Shown here piece by piece: positions 1-5,931 of a DNA stretch of 5,931 nucleotides. The stretch is from positions 1 to 5,931 of the forward strand of contig CAJUMQ010000054.1 of the NCBI GenBank assembly GCA_910587035.1, given 5' to 3'. Both the position numbers and the translations under genes were made by a program. Position 1 is the stretch's first letter. Every line of letters begins with the position of its first letter. This stretch comes from an uncultured Desulfovibrio sp. (GTDB taxonomy: Bacteria > Desulfobacterota > Desulfovibrionia > Desulfovibrionales > Desulfovibrionaceae). The notes under the pieces were generated by a model. That model did no database searches. It saw only the letters and a program-made list of their open reading frames with translations, and had not been told where the DNA came from.

Positions 1-1803
1 TCTGGTGTATATAACTATTATAAACGTATTACTCCTATAGAGGTTATGGTTGGGCAAAAATTTATGCTCTCCTATTTAGAATTTATTTCCACACCTGATA
101 TAACTAATAGATTTTATTATATTTTTAAGTCTGGATTGATTGCACAAGAAGATATAGATAACAATAATTTAAATTTTGACTACGATTTTAATGTCACAAA
201 TATGGAATCAAATCATAAAGATATACATTTTGATGAAGCAGCTATTAAAAAAGATATAAATTCGTCCGTAATATGTTATTTTCCTCCTAACAGATATGAA
301 AAACCAATATGGTTAGGAAATAGTTATTTTAATATTAAAAAAGTTGAACACATATCACTAAGATATAAGGAAAATAACAAATATGACAAACCAATATCAA
401 TTGAAGATGTCAATGAACTTACACTTCAATGGCTACTAGATATTATCACTGATTCTCGTTGTGACGTGAAGGTTCAAGGAAATAATCTAGTTACAGAAAA
501 TACAAATATAGGACATCTTTATCTCTTGGGAAAAGCTAGGGAAAACGTTGAGAAAATCTTAAGTATTATTTTAGGTCGTGATATATATTTTGGATTAAAT
601 ATTAGAAATTTAAATTCTTCTCGATTTAATATTATAGACAAAAGAACAAGTGGAACAATAATTCCATCTCTATCAGGTTTATCATGCGGACAAAGTGCTT
701 TATTTAATATTTTTTCCACAATAATACGCTACGCAGATTATAATAATATTAATAATAGCATAGAATTAAGTAATATTTCTGGCATTGTTATTATCGATGA
801 AATCGATCTTCATTTACATACGGAATTACAGAGAATAGTGTTGCCTAAGCTTATTAAACTTTTCCCGAAAGTACAGTTTATCATAACTACCCATTCACCA
901 CTATTCTTATTGGGTATGGATGAGTACATCGGATCAGATAATTACGATATTATAGAATGTCCTTCTGGAATTAGGATATCTTCAGAAAATTTTTCTGAAT
1001 TTCAAAATGCATACCAACATTATTCAAATACTATTAAATACAGAAATGAAATATCTTCTGAGATTGCTAAATATAAAGATAAACCATTAATTATTACTGA
1101 AGGTTCAACTGATTGGAAACATTTAAAATCTGCATTAAGATGGTTATGTACAAATGAATCTACCAAAGATGAATATTTATCTTTAGATTTTGACTTTTTA
1201 GAATATGAACCAAAGATACATGGTGAAACTGATGATAAATTACGTTTAGAAATGGGTGACTCTCAACTTGCTGACTGTTGTAAAAGCGCCTCTCTTTTGC
1301 CACAAAGTCGAAAAATAATATTTATTGCAGACGCTGACAATAAAAAGATTAAAGATAAAATGTCTAATAATAATAGCTATAAAACATGGGGTAATAATGT
1401 TTATTCATTTGTCATTCCTGTACCATCACATCGTTCTGAAACTCCTGATGTTTGTATAGAACATTACTATAGAGATGATGAGATAAAAACATTAAAAACA
1501 ATATTTAATATCGACAGAAGGCTGTTCTTGGGTAATGAATTTGATTCAAGTGGATTATCACTGGATAGAGAACTATTATGCCATAGAAAAGATTTATGTG
1601 GTAATTTAAGTATTGCTATTATAGATGGATCTTCTGGAGCAGAAGTGATAGAAATTCATGATGCAAATAAAAATAACTTGGCTTTGCCAAAATCAGCTTT
1701 TGCTAATGCCATACTATTTGGAGAAGATAAGTTTAATAATTTTGATTTTTCTGAATTTAAGCAGATTTTTGATATAATAAAAGAAGTTTTATCACTCCCT
1801 TAA
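1..1803 (+). CDS. OLD-family ATPase with TOPRIM nuclease domain, 5'-truncated by the window edge
   Basis: The protein is predicted to couple an ABC-type ATPase to a TOPRIM DNA nuclease, as in OLD, GajA and retron-associated effectors. The frame is open from base 1, giving 600 residues (numbered from base 1) and a TAA stop. Visible ATPase parts are an ABC signature-like LSCGQ at 227-231, Walker B (IVIIDEID) at about 262-269, and an H-loop TTHSP at 296-300. No Walker A is present, so the N-terminus, probably 100 residues or more, lies upstream. The TOPRIM domain follows, with the acidic residue in LIITEGSTD (E367) and the DxD pair in IADADNKK (D444, D446). The ATG at 46 is unlikely to be the start: its only Shine-Dalgarno-like GAGG sits two bases away and no Walker A would be encoded. 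The gene is much more AT-rich than the helicase gene it faces. The family call is strong, but the subtype (stand-alone OLD, Gabija, retron or PARIS-like) cannot be decided without the upstream genes. The facing gene is not a GajB-type UvrD helicase. Confidence 0.87.
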   Translation, partial: SGVYNYYKRITPIEVMVGQKFMLSYLEFISTPDITNRFYYIFKSGLIAQEDIDNNNLNFDYDFNVTNMESNHKDIHFDEAAIKKDINSSVICYFPPNRYEKPIWLGNSYFNIKKVEHISLRYKENNKYDKPISIEDVNELTLQWLLDIITDSRCDVKVQGNNLVTENTNIGHLYLLGKARENVEKILSIILGRDIYFGLNIRNLNSSRFNIIDKRTSGTIIPSLSGLSCGQSALFNIFSTIIRYADYNNINNSIELSNISGIVIIDEIDLHLHTELQRIVLPKLIKLFPKVQFIITTHSPLFLLGMDEYIGSDNYDIIECPSGIRISSENFSEFQNAYQHYSNTIKYRNEISSEIAKYKDKPLIITEGSTDWKHLKSALRWLCTNESTKDEYLSLDFDFLEYEPKIHGETDDKLRLEMGDSQLADCCKSASLLPQSRKIIFIADADNKKIKDKMSNNNSYKTWGNNVYSFVIPVPSHRSETPDVCIEHYYRDDEIKTLKTIFNIDRRLFLGNEFDSSGLSLDRELLCHRKDLCGNLSIAIIDGSSGAEVIEIHDANKNNLALPKSAFANAILFGEDKFNNFDFSEFKQIFDIIKEVLSLP

Positions 1804-1815
1804 GAATAAATTGAA
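1804..1815. other. Tail-to-tail junction of two defence units
   Basis: Only 12 bases separate the TAA of the + strand OLD-like gene from the TAG of the - strand helicase gene. The spacer is AT-rich and holds no GC-rich hairpin with a U-tract. Any transcription stop must therefore overlap coding sequence or be factor-dependent, and the two transcripts could run into each other. Confidence 0.8.
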
Positions 1816-4344
1816 CTATAAAAATAAAGATGATTGCTGGGATAAAAACCACTTTTTATACTCTTCTCCAGTCAACACAGTATCATACAGCCCCACATTT
1901 TCATGCACATGTACCGATTCAATTCCGGCATAGCCCAAGCTGGAATCTTCATACCGTTTGAATTTATAAACTGCGTCATTCATCAGTGCAGCATTGAATA
2001 AATCAAGACTACACAACAAATCAAAATCCGCTACATCCAAACCGGTTACTTTTTTGAAAAGCCGTGGCTCCAGTTGAGTTATGACGTCTTTCAGGCTATA
2101 TTCCCTGTAATCGCTCAGGTACATGAATATCGGTATGCGGGTGGCGAATTTTATCAGTTTTTCCTGAATTTCCTTGCGTTTGGACTTGAATTCCTTTTCT
2201 TCCTCGGTAAGCTGCTTTTTCTCTTTCTTGTCCAGATTGTCAGCGTTTTTTCGGGCCTTTTTGACGGCCTCGGATTTATTGATGATAAATTCAATATCCG
2301 AATTCAAGCTGCGAAATCCTTCAATTTTCATCAGAGCGGCCATTGCCTCCGGGTTGTCCATCAGCCTCTTAAGAGTGGCGTTATCCACATTTACCAGCAG
2401 TGCGGATTCCCAGCGTCTGGCCAAGAGCGTTGCTGATGTTCCGGCAAGGGCAAAGTCCAGAATTTCCTTAGCGTCAATCTGGCGCATGGTGGAGCCGTCA
2501 TAAGCGATTACTGGCAGAAAATTCACGAACTCGTCAACTTTTTTCTCGGGGTTGTTCTCGGTTATGTTCAGGCGGCAGGAATAGTCGGCAATCTGCTTTA
2601 AGGCCCGCTCGGGAGCGAAGTCAAAAACGTAGCAGTTTTCCTTGAGAATTTCCTTTTTGTTGCCGTCAATGGTGATTTCCCAAGGGCTTTGCACCCTGAA
2701 AGCCGTCTGGAAATATGTTTCCGGCGATTGCAAGTTGCGGAGCATGAAAACTCCAGTCCATGGTTTTACGGTCACGCCGGTTGTCAGCTTACCGCATGTA
2801 AGAGTAATTGTACGGCTGGCAAGCGGATCCTCCATTGATTTCAGCACAGGCCTAAGCGCGTCCAGACCAATTCCGGCTTTTGTGCCGGCGCAGACATTGA
2901 TTTTATAGTCGTGATAAAAACGGTTCTGCTTTTGTTTTAAAAGATTGCCCATTGCCTCGCAAGCAGCCACGTTTGGCAAAAACCAAAGGGTATGCGACAA
3001 GACTTGCAAAAGCCGCGTATCCGCAAATGGCATGGCGGGCTTGCCTTTGCCAAGTTTCAAATCCTCCTTGGTAGTCGGCATGTATGCGCCGCGAATTAGA
3101 TCCAGCCATTTCTGGACTTCATTCTCATGCGCGAATTTGGCCTCTTTCCCCTTGCCGGTGGCAGAGAAAAACTCATTCAGGTCAAACTCGTTGAATTCGC
3201 CTTCCTCGGCAATGGAGCGTATTTGATCCGGCAGCTTGTAGGTCAACAGCACAAGGCGCGGCAATGCGGCATATGGATTGTCTTGCCCATTCCACTCCGC
3301 CTTTGCCTTCTGCTCGTCCGAGTATGTCCAGTTGTAAATCTGCTCCTCTATGAATTCGCCGGAATTGAGAGCGCGGAATGGCGTTCCTGAGAGATAAAGA
3401 TAGCGGTCGGCGGTAATAGGCAGCCAGGATTCATTCAGGGCATTGCCAGGGTCAAATTTTTCCGGCTCCGCCGCTTCCTCGTCATCCATCTCAAACAGCT
3501 TTTTAGCGCTGTCCTTCCATGCGCCAAAGTGGTATTCGTCAAAAACCACCAAATCCCAATTGGATGTATGCACCCATTCATTTTTGGGTTTTATGCCGCC
3601 AGTTTCTTTGTTGACGCCCAAAAAGTCCTGAAAGGAGCCAAAGCAGACAATGGGTTTTTCCTTGTCCGCCAGTTCAAACTGCCTGTCCAGTTCGGGCTTG
3701 TCCGCATCTCCTGATATGAATTGCCAGCCTTCAAAGTCAATATGGCGGTTAAGATCATCGCGCCATGCCGATTGCACGGCAGGCTTGAATGTCAGAATAA
3801 GCACACGTTTCAGGCCCATTTGTCTGGCAAGCTGGTATGTAGCGAATGTCTTGCCAAAGCGCATTTTGGCATTCCAGAGAAATTTTGGCGTCTGGTTTGG
3901 CTCATCAAGGCAGGATTCAAAATATTTTTTCGTCTTGGCTACAGCCGCCGCCTGTTCCGGGCGCATGGCAAAGTTCTGGTCGCGGTTTTCCTCATTTTCA
4001 ATGTTATATCGCACGGCAAGCCAAGCCGCTTTTACATCCTCCACGCCACAGCGAAACCATTCTCCATCTAGATTTTGGATACCATTGCGCCGCAGTTTCC
4101 TGTGAACAGCATGGTCGGTAAATGTGCCGCCATCCTCATACATGGCGGATTCCTGAAAAACGATTTTATATGGCGGCTTGCTATCTGGAGTCTTTGTGGG
4201 ATAATGTTCGGCCATGCGCTCAGCTACAGTCCGGGCGGTAAAACCGACTTTAAGCATCCCTGGATAATGCGGATCCGCATAGGCATAAATGAGCGGCTGG
4301 CTTTTGGTCTTGCCAGTAGTGAATTTGTCAAGCTGGTCAGGCAT
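1816..4344 (-). CDS. GIY-YIG nuclease / SF2 helicase fusion, predicted restriction subunit of an R-M system
   Basis: Predicted ATP-dependent restriction enzyme of 842 residues. The N-terminus is a GIY-YIG domain of the T5orf172 type: IYAY at 19-22, LKVGFT at 31-36, the probable catalytic arginine R43 with H47, H78 and H81, and the metal-binding glutamate E95 in GEWF. An SF2 motor follows: RPEQ at 128-131, Walker A NAKMRFGKT at 158-166 (K165), DEYH box at 269-272, SGTPF at 319-323, LTTGVT at about 520-525 and a motif VI-like QTAFRVQSP at 546-554. A lysine/glutamate-rich, probably coiled-coil stretch lies at about 689-729. The tail ends QSSLFL. I chose the ATG at 4344 (MPDQLDKF) over a TTG at 4362 because GAGG lies six bases upstream of the ATG. 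The gene follows the methyltransferase with an 8-base overlap, supporting a shared operon and a joint role. All key nuclease and ATPase residues are present. The domain calls are strong; the restriction role is inferred from domains and context. Confidence 0.88.
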   Translation of the reverse strand: MPDQLDKFTTGKTKSQPLIYAYADPHYPGMLKVGFTARTVAERMAEHYPTKTPDSKPPYKIVFQESAMYEDGGTFTDHAVHRKLRRNGIQNLDGEWFRCGVEDVKAAWLAVRYNIENEENRDQNFAMRPEQAAAVAKTKKYFESCLDEPNQTPKFLWNAKMRFGKTFATYQLARQMGLKRVLILTFKPAVQSAWRDDLNRHIDFEGWQFISGDADKPELDRQFELADKEKPIVCFGSFQDFLGVNKETGGIKPKNEWVHTSNWDLVVFDEYHFGAWKDSAKKLFEMDDEEAAEPEKFDPGNALNESWLPITADRYLYLSGTPFRALNSGEFIEEQIYNWTYSDEQKAKAEWNGQDNPYAALPRLVLLTYKLPDQIRSIAEEGEFNEFDLNEFFSATGKGKEAKFAHENEVQKWLDLIRGAYMPTTKEDLKLGKGKPAMPFADTRLLQVLSHTLWFLPNVAACEAMGNLLKQKQNRFYHDYKINVCAGTKAGIGLDALRPVLKSMEDPLASRTITLTCGKLTTGVTVKPWTGVFMLRNLQSPETYFQTAFRVQSPWEITIDGNKKEILKENCYVFDFAPERALKQIADYSCRLNITENNPEKKVDEFVNFLPVIAYDGSTMRQIDAKEILDFALAGTSATLLARRWESALLVNVDNATLKRLMDNPEAMAALMKIEGFRSLNSDIEFIINKSEAVKKARKNADNLDKKEKKQLTEEEKEFKSKRKEIQEKLIKFATRIPIFMYLSDYREYSLKDVITQLEPRLFKKVTGLDVADFDLLCSLDLFNAALMNDAVYKFKRYEDSSLGYAGIESVHVHENVGLYDTVLTGEEYKKWFLSQQSSLFL

Positions 4345-5908
4345 TTTCTGCCTCGTTATCAACTTCTAGTGATATATCCATTGGCTTTATCATGGATTCA
4401 ATAAAATCTATTTCATCTTGGGTGAGATTATATTTTGCATAGAGTTCAGCATCTGTCCAAGGCTTTGAGAAATCTTGTATTGGTACAAATTGGAATCTTT
4501 CTTTTGTAATATTTATTGAGCTTAAAGTTTGTAAGAGTAAAAATCTTACAAACTTTGTAGAAATATAGGTTAAGCAATTTTTTGCTTCATTTTTGGATGC
4601 AAAACTTCCTGCAATAAAATATGAAAATGTACAGACCGCATTTGGTTCAAGCAAATCTAAAGTTGCAATTACTTTTCGTTTTCCTTCTCTATCTGCAGTT
4701 GCAGCCCCAGCAGAAGTTGCTTTTCCAATTATAACTTTCCACTTGTCTACATAATTTATTCCACTTTTTACTTTCGCTTTTTTTATATAACTATATCCTG
4801 CACTTGAAAGTAATTTAAGACAATTTTTTTCAAAAATTTTTATTCCTCTTTCAGCAGTACCCAACCCAAATACGCCTAAAGATGACATTATTGATGAAAT
4901 TGATATATGATTTTGCTTTAATACTTTATTAACGATTGATATTGAATTATTATTTCTTACAAATATATCATGTTCATTTAATAGTCTATTGGATGTTGTA
5001 GCTGTATCTCTATCAATAAATGTATATTCACAGATATTTGATGTATATCCTCGATCCCAAAGAAAATAATTTACACCACCTGCTATATCAACTCCTGGAA
5101 AGCATAACGTTGATAAAGAATAATCAACGATTTTTTTTAAATGTTTATCATTTAACATTTCATCTCGAAAATTGTCTAGTCCCATTCCACCAGCGAACCA
5201 TCTCGATGGCGTAATCATAACCAAAAATTGGGGCATTAATTTTTTTGCTGTATTAACAAACTTTTGATAAATTGGTTTTGCTTGTTTCCCAGCACCTTCT
5301 GTGTCAAGTTGATACGGCGGATTCCCAATAATCACATCAAATTTCATATTTCCGAAAATCTCCTGGGGATTATCCGTGTGGATAAATTCATAGGCATGGG
5401 TTTCCAATCCTTCCCCGCGCTCATACTGGCTTTGGGACGCGCCACAAAATATGCACTTGCCGTTTTTGTCGAATGTGTGCTGGATAGCTTTGAAGCGGAT
5501 GTTGCCGTCAATATTGGAAAATTTGCTTATGGAATACGGTGAAGTGGCGTATTTAGCGCAGTAAAGCGTTCTGCGGGATAGGAGTGAAGTCAGCTCGGTT
5601 ATGGCAATGCCATAGACCTGATTATGCAGGATATGATCAAGGCGCTTTTGCTGGTCAGGAATTTTCTTTTCAAGACCTTTCATCAGGCGTTTGGTGATTT
5701 CCCGCAGAAAAACGCCAGACTTACAGACAGGATCAAGAAATTTCATATCAGGATTTTTGAACAATTCCTGTGGCAGCATATCCAGCATGGCATTTGCTAC
5801 ATTTGGCGGCGTAAATACCTCGTCATTGGAAAGGTTTGCCAGACAGGAAAGGACATCGGGATTGTGGCTTATGGGCGGCAGGAGAGAAATATTTTCAGGA
5901 TCGGCCAT
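4337..5908 (-). CDS. Eco57I-type adenine-N6 DNA methyltransferase with C-terminal target recognition region
   Basis: Predicted to transfer a methyl group from S-adenosylmethionine to N6 of adenine, protecting host sites from the partner nuclease. The 523 residues have the gamma-class order: a motif X-like VFTPPNVANAML at 31-42, SAM-binding motif I FLDPVCKSGVFL at 57-68, and catalytic motif IV NPPY at 196-199. An insertion just before motif IV has a CxxC pair (C152, C155) followed by GASQ, a possible metal-binding knuckle. Other elements are ITPSRWFAGG at 232-241, FPGVDIAGGVNYF at 270-282 and a C-terminal FVPIQDFSKPW at 474-484. Target recognition probably lies between about 285 and 440. No separate specificity subunit is visible. 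The start at 5908 is supported by AGGAGG ten bases upstream; the frame stays open above it to the window edge. G+C drops sharply after the NPPY codons, which suggests a mosaic origin. It is the first visible gene of the operon with the helicase-nuclease. The family call is strong; the target sequence cannot be read. Confidence 0.9.
   Translation of the reverse strand: MADPENISLLPPISHNPDVLSCLANLSNDEVFTPPNVANAMLDMLPQELFKNPDMKFLDPVCKSGVFLREITKRLMKGLEKKIPDQQKRLDHILHNQVYGIAITELTSLLSRRTLYCAKYATSPYSISKFSNIDGNIRFKAIQHTFDKNGKCIFCGASQSQYERGEGLETHAYEFIHTDNPQEIFGNMKFDVIIGNPPYQLDTEGAGKQAKPIYQKFVNTAKKLMPQFLVMITPSRWFAGGMGLDNFRDEMLNDKHLKKIVDYSLSTLCFPGVDIAGGVNYFLWDRGYTSNICEYTFIDRDTATTSNRLLNEHDIFVRNNNSISIVNKVLKQNHISISSIMSSLGVFGLGTAERGIKIFEKNCLKLLSSAGYSYIKKAKVKSGINYVDKWKVIIGKATSAGAATADREGKRKVIATLDLLEPNAVCTFSYFIAGSFASKNEAKNCLTYISTKFVRFLLLQTLSSINITKERFQFVPIQDFSKPWTDAELYAKYNLTQDEIDFIESMIKPMDISLEVDNEAENA
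4351..4354 (-). promoter_or_regulatory. Ribosome binding site deciding the helicase start
   Basis: GAGG on the - strand lies six bases before the ATG at 4344, inside the last codons of the methyltransferase gene. The methyltransferase stop codon (TGA, 4339-4337) sits within the run ATGCCTGA, so the genes overlap by 8 bases. This arrangement fits translational coupling. The upstream TTG at 4362 has no properly spaced Shine-Dalgarno. Confidence 0.65.
4380..5300. other. AT-rich segment covering the C-terminal two thirds of the methyltransferase gene
   Basis: Hand counts of 60-base lines give about 27% G+C at 5221, 20% at 5101, 17% at 4921, 25% at 4801 and 23% at 4501. The same gene has 53% at 5401, 43% at 5641 and 53% at 5821, and the helicase gene has 48-52% in two sampled lines. 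The line at 5161, encoding the conserved ITPSRWFAGG motif, is an exception at 45%. The drop starts just after the NPPY codons (5323-5312) and ends near the gene overlap. It may be a recombined specificity module; boundaries are approximate. Confidence 0.6.
4524..4556. repeat. Perfect 13-bp inverted repeat inside the methyltransferase gene
   Basis: Arms 4524-4536 (AAAGTTTGTAAGA) and 4544-4556 (TCTTACAAACTTT) are exact reverse complements around a 7-base loop. Three of the 13 pairs are G-C. The repeat codes for the TKFVRFLLLQTL region near residues 451-462 of the methyltransferase. No U-tract follows on the - strand, so it is not a typical terminator. Its role, if any, is unknown. Confidence 0.7.
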
Positions 5909-5918
5909 CTTCGCATAG

Positions 5919-5924
5919 CCTCCT
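5919..5924 (-). promoter_or_regulatory. Ribosome binding site of the methyltransferase gene
   Basis: The - strand reads AGGAGG, a full Shine-Dalgarno consensus, ten bases before the ATG at 5908. A nearer ATG at 5916 is out of frame and only two bases from the AGGAGG, so the 5908 start is preferred. The promoter lies outside the window. Confidence 0.75.
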
Positions 5925-5931
5925 GTAATCT

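Noticed and set aside
46..48. ATG at 46 as the start of the OLD-like gene
   Set aside because: The frame is open to the window edge, the only GAGG is two bases away, and starting here would leave the ATPase without a Walker A motif.
519..719. A 66-codon - strand frame inside the OLD-like gene
   Set aside because: It is antisense to conserved ATPase coding sequence and has no recognisable motif.
1842..1859. Inverted repeat ATAAAAA / TTTTTAT with a 4-base loop as a possible terminator between the convergent genes
   Set aside because: The stem is only seven A-T pairs and lies in the helicase coding sequence. In AT-rich DNA this is expected by chance and too weak for an intrinsic terminator.
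2074..4404. Many + strand open frames of 60-150 codons opposite the helicase gene
   Set aside because: They lie wholly or almost wholly antisense to a gene with clear domain motifs, overlap each other in several frames, and show no recognisable protein motifs.
5020..5918. Open frames on the + strand opposite the methyltransferase gene
   Set aside because: The - strand frame contains intact methyltransferase motifs, and the + strand products look like antisense translations without domains.
1..5931. CRISPR array, tRNA, insertion sequence or attachment site
   Set aside because: I saw no regularly spaced repeats, no tRNA-like cloverleaf, no transposase and no flanking direct repeats; virtually every base is coding.

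Overview
The window holds three protein-coding genes, packed with almost no intergenic space, and all three look like anti-phage defence genes. On the + strand, positions 1-1803 carry the 3' part of an OLD-family ATPase/TOPRIM nuclease gene that begins upstream of the window. On the - strand, a two-gene restriction-modification (R-M) operon reads from 5908 down to 1816. It consists of an Eco57I-type (gamma-class) adenine-N6 DNA methyltransferase, followed by a GIY-YIG nuclease fused to a superfamily 2 (SF2) helicase/translocase. The two units meet tail to tail with only 12 bases between their stop codons.

The host is bacterial: it has a consensus AGGAGG Shine-Dalgarno, overlapping operon genes and standard-code stops TAA, TAG and TGA. 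I cannot name a taxon. Base composition is patchy. The OLD-like gene is very AT-rich (about 23% G+C in the 60-base lines I counted). The helicase gene and the first third of the methyltransferase gene are about 43-53%. The remaining two thirds of the methyltransferase gene (about 4380-5300) fall mostly to 17-27%. This is what a defence island built from separately acquired pieces would look like, and it suggests that the specificity part of the methyltransferase was exchanged.

The likely logic of the R-M pair is as follows. The methyltransferase carries both the catalytic site (DPVCKSGVF and NPPY motifs) and, in its C-terminal part, the target recognition region. It modifies host sites and probably gives the complex its specificity. 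The second protein would hydrolyse ATP to move on DNA and cut unmodified DNA with its N-terminal GIY-YIG domain. This resembles a Type III Mod/Res pair in layout, but with a gamma-class methyltransferase and a GIY-YIG nuclease instead of the usual PD-(D/E)XK. The genes overlap by 8 bases, which suggests translational coupling. The OLD-like gene probably acts independently, or with a partner lying upstream of the window. No RNA genes, CRISPR arrays, insertion sequences or convincing terminators are visible, and no stretch over 300 bases lacks a gene.
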